From positions 1,612,001 through 1,676,000 of the forward strand of contig NW_024465434.1 in assembly GCF_017591425.1 (NCBI RefSeq): a DNA stretch of 64,000 nucleotides, given 5' to 3'. The notes under the pieces were generated by a model. It was not told the origin of the DNA and made no database searches. It worked only from the letters and a program-made list of their open reading frames with translations. The stretch comes from Ochotona curzoniae (lineage: Eukaryota > Chordata > Mammalia > Lagomorpha > Ochotonidae). A program made the position numbers and the translations under genes. Shown piece after piece: positions 34,817 through 46,984 of the stretch; positions within the stretch are counted from its first letter, which is position 1, and every line of letters begins with the position of its first letter.

Positions 34817-36140
34817 CAGGGAGCGGTACCATGGCTCAACAGGACAATGCTCTACCTCCAAGGGCTGGCTACCAGCTTGGGCTCTGATTTGAGTCCTGTA
34901 TGTTCCACATCTGATCCAGCTCTCTGCTGCTGTGCCTGGAAAAGCAGCTGAGGCTGGCCCAAAGCCTTGGCTCTTGCACTCATGTGGAACAGTTAACAAA
35001 AGAGACTGAAGTTATGATACAGTGGAGTGATGGGTTACCTGCACGTCACTGACTTCCCTAGGAGTGCTGGTTAAAGTCTCAATGTTCTACCCTTTGTTTT
35101 CAGGTCATAATGTATTTATTGGAAAGTGAGAGAGACAGAAGGCTGGTTCATTCCTTGAATATTCACAATAGGAAACAGGCTGAAGCCAAGAGGAGCTTCT
35201 TGTGAACCTTCATGACATTGTAGTGACCCAAGCAGCTGGACCATGCTCCATTGCATTTCCAGGCACATTTGCAAGTAGCTGGATGGGAACTGGAGTAATC
35301 AGCGTTTGAATTGGTGAGGTATGCGATGCTGGCTGGCACACAGCATTGGCCACATTCCAATTCCTCTAATCAGTTTTTATAAGATTTATTTTTATTGGAA
35401 AGTGAGATACACAGAGCAGAGGCCTGAATGAGAGGAAGATCTTATGTTCAATGATTCATTGTCCAAGTGGCTGCAAGGACTGGAGCTGACCCGATCCTAA
35501 GCAAGGAGCCCAGGATGTTCTTCCAGGTTTCTCACATGGGTGCAGGGTCCCCAGTGTTTGGGCCATTCTCAGCTGTCTTCCCAGACCAGAATCAGGGAGC
35601 GAGATGAGAAGCATGGATGCAAGGATATGAACCTTCCCTCACTCCCTCACTGGGACACTGGTGCATGCAAGGCAAGTCCTTTAGTCACAAGACTATCATG
35701 TTGAACCCAATTTCTAATCCGCTCTGTGCTGATGAACCCGGCAAAGTGGCCAGAAACAGCCAGATGGAGCTTCTGGAACATCCAGTGACCAGGAGATTAA
35801 GTTAGTCCAGGACCAAACACTGCAATAGCATAGTAGCTAAAGATGTTGCCTTATCTGCACTGTGCTCTTATGTGTGCTCCAGTTTAGTCCTGGCTGTTCC
35901 ACTTCACATCCATCTCCCTGCCTATGGACGGTGATAGCACTTGAGTGTGGCCCAAAGCCTTGGGATCCTGCACCTGTAAGGGACACCAAGAACTTACTGG
36001 CTCAGTGTCTTGATGGGCTCAGCTGCTCCCGATGCAGACACGTGGGGAGTGACCCAGCACATGGAAGCTCTTTCTCCCTGTCTCTCCTCTGTAAAAATCT
36101 GACTGATAGGTTGAAATAAATAATTCTTTTAAAAAAAGAC
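34817..36140. mobile_element. Four CSINEs upstream of gene copy 2
   Basis: Orthologous to 10349-11675. From 36141 to 36946 no recognised feature. Confidence 0.7.
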
Positions 36141-36946
36141 AGAGATCTTTAAAAATAAATAAATTAGCAGAGAAAGTTCATTTTTCCTGTCTCTCTTTGT
36201 CTCAGTAACTCTTTCAGACACATTAGTAACTGTAAAATCAAAGGATTGGGATGAAATAGCTAACAAAAACCCAAATATTACATGAATCGTTTTAGCCTAA
36301 ATACTTCTACAAGTAATACTTTGAGGTCCGTGGACTAGAAATGAAGCACAACATTTTGCACTGTGTTGAATTATCTCAGCCTAGGCAATGTGAGCAACCA
36401 TGAGTTGACAACAAATTTATAGCCTGGGATGGAATCACTTTTGGTGTGGAAAGATTCTGCAGAAATACATAATTTCATTCTTTTTCATTTTGTTTAGTAC
36501 TTTTAACTTTACGAAAGCATTAGCAAAGAGAACACGAGCTGGCATCTGCTAAGGGCTCACTCTCCCTAAAACCACTGAGCGGAAACAGGCAGAGGCCAAG
36601 AGTCAGAACTCCAACCTGCCCACACACAAGTGAGGAGAAGTCCAGACAGTTGAGCCTTCACTGGACACATCTCAGAGCACACATGAGTGGGACGATGGAC
36701 TCTGGAAGGGATCCAGGACTCAGACCTCTCACTGGTTTCACCAAAATAGAGACGTCGTGGGTGTGGATCAAGAATGGCCGTCCCTGTGTTTTTCATACTG
36801 ATACTTGTTCATACATTGTAGGGGAAGGACACTGTATTGGGGAAATGTTCAGGGCATGGTGGCAATCAGTGTGGCAATGGGGAAGAGAAGCCCTAGAGGG
36901 CCAAGGGGCTAGTGGGCATCAGAGGGCCGTGCCTGACTTCCAGAAT

Positions 36947-37096
36947 CTCTAGGCAACAGCTGTTGCTAACCAACGGCCATTGTTAGCTGCCTATGTAAGT
37001 CCCAGCATGCCTTGCTCTGGCGACACTTTGTGGGACTGTCCGACTGAACTGGATGCGCTCTCTGAGCACTCCAGCGCAGTTAAGTGACCCACAGCC
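36947..37096 (+). promoter_or_regulatory. Candidate proximal promoter / 5' leader of copy 2
   Basis: Counterpart of the copy 1 leader. The 14-base palindrome lies at 36953-36966 and the CAACGG motif at 36971-36976, both unchanged. The two upstream ATGs are retained. Confidence 0.35.
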
Positions 37097-39964
37097 ATGT
37101 CCTCGGGGATTCCTGGCCTAGGCTCCAGGCTAGGCCATTACCCAGGACTGGCAAAGGACATTGGTGGCTATTACAAATATATACCAGAAGGCGTACAGAA
37201 GAACAACAATCAAAGAGGTCAAGGTGACCTGCTGACCAGTCTCACCAGAGATCTCGAAACGTGGTGTCAGGCATGGGAGCTGCACAACAACCAGCACACT
37301 GCCATTCAACCCACGGTACCAAAAACACTGGATGAAATCAGGAATGAATCTGGATTGTTCAACACAGACTTGGCTGATGGAGACAACAAAGCAAAAGCTG
37401 GAAGGTATGTAAAGGGAGCTGACCACATCCTGGAAACCACTGGGGAGATTTCCAACAAAGGAGATCTACTCAGAGAGCTCAAGGGAGTGTTGGAGGCCTC
37501 TCGCAATCTTGCCTTTCTTGATCAAAGAAAACCTGAGTCCTGGAGAGAGACACTTCAGCGTCTCCTACAAGAGAATCAAGTGCTCAAATCATCACTGGCG
37601 ACAAAAGAAGAAACCATCCGGCTCCTCCAGGCCAGAATCGAGACACTGTCTCATGCTATGACGAAGAAAACCAAGGTGGAGAGAAAATATCAAGACATGT
37701 CCCTAGAACTCAAGCAAATAAAGAAGAAGGAAGATCGTCTAGAGAAGCTCATGGAAGGCAAAGAGCTCTTTCTCACAGTGAAAATTCATCAGGTACGTTC
37801 CCTGCAGAGTCATCTGACAGAGATCCAGCAGCAGAACAAGACATTGAAGCAAACCATAAAGAGGCTTCGAGAGTCAGTGTGTCTTGAACATGCGTTCAGA
37901 AAGATTGGTACACAGCCCAACATGGAAGGAAACCACGATGGCCAAGAGTCAGAAGACATCGACTTGGCACAAAATGTCCAAGAGACTGACATCACATCCA
38001 CAATGTTCAAACAGGAGTTTGCCCAAGTCCTTCAAAATCTTGGACAATTCTTCTCAACCAAGGAAGATCTTCCAAAACACCTGAAACATTTCCTAGAGTC
38101 CTCCAATCAGGGAGGATTCACAAAAGAGTCAGCAGAGCTGACAAAGTCTGTTCCTTTAGCGGAGCCTGCCCAAGGCCTTGAAGAAGCCACGGAAACACTG
38201 GAACCATCTCTAGTAACCAAGGAAAGCACAGTCAGGCTCCTCAAGGAACAAATACCCAGAAGGCCTTCTTCAAAGCCTGACACCACCACACTGGAGGCAC
38301 AAAACCAGCAGATGTCTTCACAAATCAGACAACTGAAGAAGAACCAGGCACATCTGCAAAAATTAGTGAAAGGTAAAGATATTTACGTAAACGCCAAAAA
38401 TAGGCAATTACGTTCTCTGAACAAGCAGCTTGCAGAGAAAGAGAGAGAGAATAACACTTGGAAGAAAATCATGAGGAAACTCTGTCACTCCTCCACTGAG
38501 AACATCCCCCTGGAGACAGAGGAGGACCAAAAGTCTGCAGAACTCAGAAAACTGAAGAAGCAGCAACATGCACTAGAGAAAGTCATGAAAGCAAAAGGGC
38601 TTGTTGTGAAAGCCAAAACTCACCAGGTCCACACACTGGAAGACACCCTTCTCAAGAAAGAGGAGGAGAACAGCCTTTTAAAGCAATCCGTGAGAAAATT
38701 AGAAGAAGCAGTGTCCACACTGCAGATGGATATAGCCAGACTGCAACAAGAACAGCAGAAAAGCCTTGAAAGAGCTCAAGAAGAGAAGAAAGCATTCGAA
38801 GACACCAACATGATGATGCCCAAGTCCTTCCCAGAGAAGGAGGTGGCTGCCTGTGAACGAAGGGAGGAAGTCCCCTCTGGGACACAGCTGCTGATAGAAA
38901 AAGCAGACACATCCCAGCAGCTCTTGAGTGCCACAGAGTCCATGCTGAAGAAGAGTCCAGAGTTCAACCAGGAGAGAGAGGAAATGCTGCTGGCCGTGCA
39001 ACAAGATCACCTGAAGGAAGTGGCCCTGCAGAATGCAGTGAAGCATCCACAAGATGAATTAAGCCAGGAGCCTGAGAGGGACCACCAGCATCTTGCACAG
39101 TCCCAAGAGGCTCACGTGCCTGAAGCCCTGCAGGAGGAAGATGGACAGGCTGCTGTTCAATCAGAAGCAGGAGCAGAGAGCAGCTCCCTGAGAGCCCTGA
39201 GCAGCACCCCCAGTGCTGCTGGCCCTGTGATCGAGTCACCCTGCGGGAAAGCACAGAGGTCATTGCCTACACTGGCCACATGCACTGCCAGCCTGAGTGG
39301 CCAGGCTGAGGCCAAGGTGGAACCCAAGCTGCTGCCTGCTGAGCCCAGTCTCTCCACCACAGGGCACAAGAAGCTGCTCACCACCAAGGTTCTGGGAACC
39401 GTGGTGTGGTTCAACGTCAAGGCCAGATATGGCTTCATCAGGCGCCATGATATCCAACAAGACATCTTTGTTCATCACACTGCTATTAAAAGTTACACTG
39501 GCAGGTATTACCTGCCGAGCCTAGCAGATGGTGAAATCGTGGAGTTTGATGTGGAGGAGGGCCAGAAGGGTACACAGGCGGCCAATGTTACAGGCCCCAG
39601 TGGAGCTGCAGTGAGGGGCAGCAGACACGTGGCCCAGTGGTGCCGTTCCTGCTGCTTGCCACGATGCAGGGCTCCTCGGCATCAAACCATGCAGAGCCAC
39701 ACTGAGTACCCCAGCAGCATGTATCACAACCAGGCCCAACCTTGCTGGCCCCAACGCTGCCCAAGGCTCCTACACCCCTACCAACCAAGACCCTACCAGC
39801 AGGATTCCAACAAACCACTGTTGGGTGAAGGGATGAAAGCTACCCAGGGCCCAGCTGCAGAAAAGCATCAAGTGCACAGCCAAGATCAGGGTGAAAACAT
39901 CCAAGGCCAGCAGCCGCCTCTCAGGTGTTCCCCATGCAGCCGGCCACACAGCCTTGGACACTAA
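37097..39964 (+). CDS. Coiled-coil / Y-box cold-shock-domain fusion protein, copy 2 (955 aa, intronless)
   Basis: Second intact copy, the same 955 codons and domain order as copy 1: triple coiled-coil module, linker, cold-shock domain with WFNV, YGFI and IFVHH, and degenerate YBX1-like tail. It is the most divergent copy. N-terminal replacements include Pro6, Pro16, Asn38, Leu45, Thr55, His63, Asn65 and Thr77, none shared with copies 1 or 3. The tail differs at several sites (for example His/Pro where copy 1 has Ser/Ser before YQPRPY, and EGMK for EGMI). It shares VER (194-196), the HTLEDTLL form of module 3 and the SPEFNQEREEMLL form of the later coil with copy 3. The aromatic RNA-contact positions of the cold-shock domain are unchanged. 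It lies in the full-length gene unit, downstream of GREB1-like pseudogene block 2. Function is inferred only from domains. Confidence 0.85.
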   Translation: MSSGIPGLGSRLGHYPGLAKDIGGYYKYIPEGVQKNNNQRGQGDLLTSLTRDLETWCQAWELHNNQHTAIQPTVPKTLDEIRNESGLFNTDLADGDNKAKAGRYVKGADHILETTGEISNKGDLLRELKGVLEASRNLAFLDQRKPESWRETLQRLLQENQVLKSSLATKEETIRLLQARIETLSHAMTKKTKVERKYQDMSLELKQIKKKEDRLEKLMEGKELFLTVKIHQVRSLQSHLTEIQQQNKTLKQTIKRLRESVCLEHAFRKIGTQPNMEGNHDGQESEDIDLAQNVQETDITSTMFKQEFAQVLQNLGQFFSTKEDLPKHLKHFLESSNQGGFTKESAELTKSVPLAEPAQGLEEATETLEPSLVTKESTVRLLKEQIPRRPSSKPDTTTLEAQNQQMSSQIRQLKKNQAHLQKLVKGKDIYVNAKNRQLRSLNKQLAEKERENNTWKKIMRKLCHSSTENIPLETEEDQKSAELRKLKKQQHALEKVMKAKGLVVKAKTHQVHTLEDTLLKKEEENSLLKQSVRKLEEAVSTLQMDIARLQQEQQKSLERAQEEKKAFEDTNMMMPKSFPEKEVAACERREEVPSGTQLLIEKADTSQQLLSATESMLKKSPEFNQEREEMLLAVQQDHLKEVALQNAVKHPQDELSQEPERDHQHLAQSQEAHVPEALQEEDGQAAVQSEAGAESSSLRALSSTPSAAGPVIESPCGKAQRSLPTLATCTASLSGQAEAKVEPKLLPAEPSLSTTGHKKLLTTKVLGTVVWFNVKARYGFIRRHDIQQDIFVHHTAIKSYTGRYYLPSLADGEIVEFDVEEGQKGTQAANVTGPSGAAVRGSRHVAQWCRSCCLPRCRAPRHQTMQSHTEYPSSMYHNQAQPCWPQRCPRLLHPYQPRPYQQDSNKPLLGEGMKATQGPAAEKHQVHSQDQGENIQGQQPPLRCSPCSRPHSLGH

Positions 39965-40371
39965 ATGGCACAGAGGCCATGGCCACCCAGGGTGCTGCTG
40001 ACAATACACCTGCTCCCAAAGCACTGTAGGGAAGCCCGGCTTAACATCAGCACTGCTCTCCCCTTGACTCACGAAACAACCAAGCACCCTGAAAGTCAAC
40101 TCAGAGAACAAAAGTTCTGAGATGGAGACTGTCAGCACTTATGTGATTGTTTTGTCACTTAACAAGCCTGATAGAATTGTCTACATTTGTGGCAGCTGAG
40201 TTTTATATAAGGCTCTCTGCTTTTTGCTCATTGAAATTTGTTCCCTCAGAACATCTATCAAGCTTTGTTACATTATTTTTAATGTAGTACAATTTGGGGA
40301 TTTCTTTTCAAATTGAAAATGACAACTGATGTACAGTTTGTTTTTAAGAAAAGAAACGAGCAAAAAAAAAA
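39965..40371 (+). other. YBX1-like 3' sequence of copy 2, ending in an A-run
   Basis: Same segment as downstream of copy 1, with a 10-base A-run at 40362-40371. It is non-coding here because the fusion frame stops at 39962-39964. Confidence 0.5.
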
Positions 40372-40795
40372 CTGGAGAGGTCAAATAAAACAATTTTTCA
40401 ATTGAAGACATACTAGTTAAATGTGTTAGTGAAGTTGAAGATATGGAAATAATTGTTCCCTCATAAAATTTAGTGTAAGAGGAGCACTTGAAGAGGATTT
40501 CGAAGATGATGAGTAAAAGCACATTTAGAGTTCTCTGCCTTCAAAGAAACAGAGACATCACCATGTTGCTTACTGACTGACTAAGGGGAAATGTTTGCAA
40601 TTTAGCAAAGACTGTCTACAGAACTTCTTAACGAAAATGCAGGCAAAGAGTACACTATAAAACTAACAGTTGAACAAGATCTCTCAGGAGGAGGGACACA
40701 CTTTCCAGAGACTCAAGAAATTCCAATTTGTATTGAAGTTTATGTGCACAAAGTTCTAATAAAAATTTTAAACTTTCCATAGCAGTTTGGAGGTT
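40372..40795 (+). terminator. 3' flank with two polyadenylation signals, copy 2
   Basis: AATAAA occurs at 40384-40389 and 40758-40763, as in copy 1. Confidence 0.45.
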
Positions 40796-40884
40796 ATTTA
40801 TTGAGCCTGCCAATGGTCCACTCAGAAGACGCACCAGGAGCTAATTCGTGCCTGAGGGTGGGTGTGGAATGGTAGATGGAGAGA

Positions 40885-41935
40885 GATTCACAGACAGTAG
40901 GAATTTATGGGGCCCAACCTTGTGCCATGACAGGTCAAGCAACCACATGGGCACTGTGTCTAGTCCCACTTCCCTGCATGCAGTCCAGCTCCCTGCTCAC
41001 GTGCATGGCAAGCAGTAAGGATGAAGTAGGAGTTTGGACCACTGCCACCCACGTGGTGGAGCCAGACAAACTTGTGTCTCCTGGCTTCAGTCTGGCAGAG
41101 TTTGGTCCTTGCTGCCAGGTCAGAGTGAACCAGCAGATGAAAGATCATTCTCTCTCTCTCCTCTCCTTGTAATCTGCCATCAAATGGATTTATTTCTTAA
41201 AAGATCAATGTAATTTTTTCTTATAAATAAAAATTCAGATTTACATAGAAAATAGGGAGAGAGAGAGAGATCTTTCTGTCTGCTAGTTCACACACCAGTG
41301 GTCACAACACTAGAGCTGAACCAGGTGGAAGCCAGGAGCCTGGAGCTTCCTCCAAGTTTTTCACATGGCTGCATGGGCTCAATGACTTGCACCTACCCTG
41401 ATGCTTTCCCAGGCACACCAGCATGGATCTTGTCATAAGTGGAACTACTGCAATTTGACCTGGCTGCCTTTGGGAATGTGGTGCTGCTAGAGAGGCTTAG
41501 CTTACCAAGCCAAAGTGCTTCATTCTCAAAAAATTATCCTTTAAAACATCTATGTGTGTGTAACATTCAGAGCAAGGAGTCCATAATTATGGCTCAATTC
41601 TTTGGATTTCCAAGGGTGAAAATAGAGTCAATTTTGAAGAAATTTACTATTTTGGTGTGTAAAGTTACATTAGAGAGGGAATGGGAGTGCAAACTTTCCA
41701 TCCTCTGGTCCTCAGCCCAATAGGCTGCTATGGTTGGAGCTATGCCAACCTGAAGCCAGGAGCCAGAAGCTTCTTCTGCATCTCCCACGTGGGTGCTGGA
41801 GCCCAAGGCCTTGAGACATCCTGTACAGCTGTTCTAGGCCATAAGCAGAGAGCTACATCAGCTATGGAGCACCTCAGGCACCAACTGGCATGCATATGGG
41901 ATGCCAATGCAACAGGATTCACCTCGATGTATTAT
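40885..41935. mobile_element. Three CSINEs downstream of gene copy 2
   Basis: Orthologous to 16425-17480. From 41936 to 43689 no gene or clear repeat. Confidence 0.65.
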
Positions 41936-43689
41936 CCTCTCTTTTCAACTGGACTCTTGATCTGAGGATCGCTGAAGGGTGCAGATCCATCACGTCATCT
42001 GTATTAATTCCGAGTGTAAGAGGCAAAGGGTTGTCCTATGTGGAGTTTGGAACTCTGCCTCTTCACATGGATCCCTCTCGGGAACTGGAGTACTTCCACT
42101 CAGTGCTAATGACTATGTCCCTTCATCTTCATCATTGCTGGGACAGAGTGTTGGCTCCTTTGCACAGGAGTCAGCAATGTAGATTACCTAATCAGGGAGC
42201 TTGTGTGTCAAAATCAGATAAACATTCACGGGTTCCGGTCCCCAAGATTGGAGAATACTGATGTAACAAAAGCCTCTGACGGGACTCTCCCTGCAGAAGG
42301 ATCACTGGCCTGTCCTGGGAAGTGCTTTGGAACCCTGCCCAACCTGCCACTGGCTCCAGCTATCACACAACAGGTCCCATAAAATATGCCAGAAAGACCA
42401 AGGTGCTAGTTGTCCTGGTCTCCTAGACTGGACCATTCCCAGCCCTGACATTGTGTGTGTTTCTGGGTATAGTGGAATGGTTTGAGTCAAGCCTAGTGTC
42501 ACTGTGCAGTGGCTCAAGTCACTGCCTGTGAACAATCCCTTTGTCATGGTTTGATTTTTACCCTTATACACCTTGTCCACCAATTACAAGCAATGTATCA
42601 AGAGCTCAACCAAACAATGGGATGTTCAAGTCCGGGTTTCACCAAACTTCATGTAAGCACCTGACAGGGATACATTCCCTGACTCACAAATACTTCTTCA
42701 AACTTTTTTTTTTTTTTTTGCACCACTACAAACATATTCTAAATCTTTTTCCAAGAACTCTTGAATTACCACTGTATGTAGTTTTTTATGGCAGTTTTCA
42801 TTGTCTCGTAAGGAAAAACGTTTTCACAAGACATTCTGAATGTGTTCTAACAGCAACATATTTTCAAGGGTAAAATTGTAGAATTTAAAAATGATCTGCA
42901 TTAATACAATCAAGTTAGAGAAACAAAAATCTAGAAAAATGAAGTGACAAAACATGGCCTTTGTTAAAATACCTCACTTTGTTCCTCAGAAGAAAAAGTC
43001 TAGCTCATTTTGTGCCATGCTATTGCAGCATGAGCAGTCACTGTGGAAGGAGATGCGATCAGGGCTCACACTTTCTGGGGAGACACCAGGATGAATGCCT
43101 GCAGCAAGCTAGGCAAGTCATGACCAGTGAACCACGAGGGCAGATGCGCAACCCAACGTTACATTCACCAAAACTCTTGCATTTGTCTCTCAATATGTTG
43201 ATGTCAATTTACCTTTTATTTTACCTTTAACATGCAAACTATTAACTAAAGGTAGAAACAGAGCATGAAAAGAATTATTTTGGCAAAAGCTGGGGCTCAC
43301 TCTGGAAAATAATAAAAAATAAGAGAAAAAATAAAACTTATGATTCTGTATCCAGATTGTCAGATTGCTTTCCCATATACAAGTTCTTTACAAAGAACTC
43401 ACAGAGCACATGTGTGGTTTATTGAGAAAAACACAGCTAAACACTACTAGGGGATCCAAATGAAATAGCCTCCTTACACAAATTGTACTTCCTGATGAAC
43501 ATGCATATGTTTTAAGGTAAAATTTGTAAATGTGTGACACACAGAGGACATTATGCTTTGCTTGCCCCATTGGTCATTCTCTCCTATTGTGCATTTTACT
43601 AGGGGTGATATGTTAGCATACCGATACACTTTTTGTACAATGAATTATTATGTGTTTATGCCAATGTCTGTCACAGGAAAGTTGGTAGC

Positions 43690-43930
43690 AATGACCCCTG
43701 CCTCTTCATGCCAGCAGCAGATGTGGGTATTGTGGCACTACAGGTTATGCTGATATCCCCCATTGGAGTGCCAGTTCAAGTCCCACCTCCTCTGCTTTCC
43801 ATCCAGCTTCACACTAATGAGCCCAGACAGGCAGCAGGTGATGGCCTGAGCATCTGGTTCCTGCCATCCACCTGGGAGAGTTCCTGGTCCTTGGCTGTGC
43901 TGGAACAGGCCCAGCTATTGAGTGCATTAA
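43690..43930 (+). mobile_element. Recombinant CSINE at the unit 2 / unit 3 junction
   Basis: The left part (GATATCCCCCATTGGAGTGCC) is A-type. The right part (GGCTGTGCTGG, CTATTGAGTGCATTAAATGAG) is A'-type. The switch lies between about 43791 and 43900. Confidence 0.8.
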
Positions 43931-44281
43931 ATGAGTGAACCAGCAAGTCTTATATTCCATTCCCTTTGTTTCATGTTACCTTTCAAGAGTATCAAGATAA
44001 GGATAACGTCAACAATATATTCCCTGATTTCCCTGATGGTGAAATAGAAATCACAAAACAAGCAGCCTAGTTTCCTACCTTGAGAAGTGTGGATGGACAT
44101 CACCAGAGTACTCCTGCTTTCTTTGTGGCCACAGTCCTTCCTTGCAGTGAAGGGTGGCTGGGAGGGCCAGGTTTACTAAAGGAGACCAATGGACTTCTGC
44201 AAGGCCCCAGAGCCTGGGATGGGCACAGCTCAGCATCCATACCTGGCAGTTACACCGCGAGTTCTACCCATCCTCTTTCAG

Positions 44282-44401
44282 GTTCCATCATGGAGGATGC
44301 TGTGAGCTCTTGCAGCGTAACCACCAGGCTACAATGGACCCCCTGACTTGTGGCTTCCAGAGCCCAGGCAAGAGTGTGACCAGTGAGGTCTCTATTAAGT
44401 G
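44282..44401 (+). pseudogene. Older duplicate (A') of GREB1-like exon A start, unit 3
   Basis: Same element with a one-base deletion (GTAACCACC where units 1 and 2 have G(C/T)AGCCCACC) that shifts its frame. It sits just 3' of the recombinant junction between gene units 2 and 3. Confidence 0.5.
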
Positions 44402-44624
44402 AATTGGTTGTTGATGAAGATTGGGAGAGAAGAGTGGTGGGAGAATGCAAAAAAGGGTTTCTTTTAGGGGTGATGAATATTTTCAAATTTAGTTTGTAGT
44501 GATGATTGCATAACTCCATGAACAAAGTTGAATTGCATACTTTTATAAATGACTCCTACGGTACATATACACGTGATTGATGGATTTTAACTTACTTTTG
44601 TTTTCACTTAAACACAGAGACATA

Positions 44625-45256
44625 CAGGTAGAAATAGCTCATTTGCTGTCTCACATCTCACCTCCCTGCAGCACCCAGGGCTGAGTCAGGCCGAAGCCCA
44701 GAAGCCCAGACCTCAATCCAGTTCTCAGATGGGCAGCAGAGTCCTAGCCCAGCCAAAGCCTACTGCTTCTCACATCAGCAGGAAAGTGGATCAGAAGATG
44801 GAAGATCCTGCAAATCAAACCTGCCCCTCTGATTTGGAGGCAGGAGGCCCAAATTTTGTCTTAACCACTGTTATTGCCCATGAGTAGTGTTAATACCCAT
44901 CACAGCTGTCATTTGAAGAAGCTGCTAATCGTGGACTGGCACTGTGGCATAGTATGTTAAGCCACCTCCTGCAATGCTGGCATTACTTAGGAATGTAAGC
45001 TCATTTCCTAACTGCTCCACTCTCAAACCAGCTTTCTTATAATTTCCCGAAAGAAAGCAACAGAAGATGGCCCAAATATCTGGGTTCCTGCTCTTCATGT
45101 GAGATCCAGATGAAGCTGCTGGCTTTGGCCTGGCCCAGCTTATTGTGGCCATTTTAGGAGTAAACCAGCACAGGGAAGATACTTTGTTGTATCGCTCACT
45201 ATGCCCCTCTCTCTCCAACATTCATGCCTATAACACTGCTTTTCAAAAGAATATTC
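44625..45256. mobile_element. Two CSINEs, unit 3
   Basis: Orthologous to 28280-28915. Confidence 0.7.
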
Positions 45257-45354
45257 TTTTAAAAGAAAAACCCTAACATTGAAGATTTCCTGCTCTAACT
45301 GCTGAGTAGATACTTTCTCTCTTTACACATTTTTATGTGAATGTCACAATATCA

Positions 45355-46140
45355 AGTTTTTTTTTTTTATTATTTTATGACACAATTGCACAGGCTCTGG
45401 GATTTCCTATCTCCCTCCCCAAGTTCCCTCCCCCTAATTGGTTTCCCCTCTGGTATTACAATGGGTGGTCCTTCATGAGCAGGCTTAAGTCCTTCTTTCC
45501 GCTATGGAAGTGTTTCCCGACATTGCAGGCCTGGACAATGTCAGAGAGTCCAGCATCCTACCGTCAGGATATTTTCACCTGTCTCACTGGGAGTTCGTCC
45601 TTGGTCTGGATGCATTGCTGTACTGTGTCTCCTCATCTGGACATGTCAGTCTCCACTGCACTTCCTTTATGCATCCCCTTAAGTACAGAGCCAGAAAACA
45701 CAGTCCACAACAGGGAGAAAAACAGAAAATTTTCATCAACATGAAATTAAACAACATGCTGCAGAATTAGCCAGAGGATTCACAACCCCAGACCTTCGAA
45801 CATATTATAGGTGGTTGTAATCAAAACAGCCTGGTACTGGTACTGGTACTGGTACAGAGACAGAGAGGAAGAACAGTAGAGCAGAATAGAGATATCCGAA
45901 GAGACACCACTCATGTACATCCATCGAATCTTCAACAAGAGAACAGAAAACAATCCAGGGAAGAAAGTAGGTCTCTTCTCACTTGAACAAACACTCTTGG
46001 GACAATTGTATAGCAACCTACAGAAGTAAGAAACAAGACCCCACCTTTCATCGTGCACAAAGATCAAATTTAAGTGGATAAAGGATCTAAACCTACACCA
46101 AGAAACCATCAAAATTTTAGAAAAAACATTTAAAACTATT
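45355..46140. mobile_element. L1-derived segment, unit 3
   Basis: Orthologous to 29014-29790. A CTGGTA hexamer run (about 45833-45855) is longer here than in unit 2. About 46145-46980 holds no recognised feature. Confidence 0.6.
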
Positions 46141-46984
46141 TTATTTTTATTTTTAGAGTGTGTACGCAATATGATGGTGAAACAATACATAAATCCCCCT
46201 TGGAGCAAGATGAGGACAGATCACACATAATGCTTTGACATACATGTGTGTTCATTCTCATATGATAGGCTTTCTAAATTCAATGCCCATGAGGCACCTG
46301 TTGGCTTACTGCTGACCTGTGTCAGGCAGGTGCACCTGATGTGGAGGGTGTATCCCATAAGTACAATGCAAGTAATGTGTTACACCTTAGTGATAGGGAA
46401 AGCTAGAAATCTTTGTTTTTGCTGAATTTCACAGACAGAGTAAGTTTCAGTCTAAGAAAATATGAAAATATAGAGACAGTATGTGGTTAAATTGCATTAA
46501 ATCATCAAAAATGACAGATGTCCACAATGGCATCTTAACTCATTTTCCCAACTTCCCTTCTAAGGCTTTTTTTTTTCAGTTTCTGTGTATTATAAAAACT
46601 GCACATGGAAATTTCCTTCTATCTATATATTACTTCTATTTGCTGAACTCAGCTCACTGCTTTCAGGCACATTGAAACTGCATGTGTCCATCACATCAAC
46701 AAACTGATCCAGTTGTGTTTGTTAATATCTACTATTTGTCCCTACTCATTCTGTACGGGTATGAGACAAACTCTCTTGGGTGGCAATGATAGTTTGAAAA
46801 TCCTTTTGATGGTTCTCTCATTCACCTTCTATTTTAGAATCAGGCATTTGAGCTTTGTGAATTCACTTAACTACGTTTTTCTCCTCATTTTGTCCTTATG
46901 ACAGGTCACCTTTGTCAGATGCGATGCTGTCATCAAGATAAGCAATCCGGGGCATCTTCTTTTCTAGTTCTTAATAAAGCTTTA

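Larger units (their letters stand above)
27464..43790. repeat. Amplicon gene unit 2 (~16.3 kb, full length)
   Basis: Contains A', L1/SINE segment, gene copy 2 and its 3' flank. Copy 1 to copy 2 spacing is 24463 bases. Confidence 0.85.
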
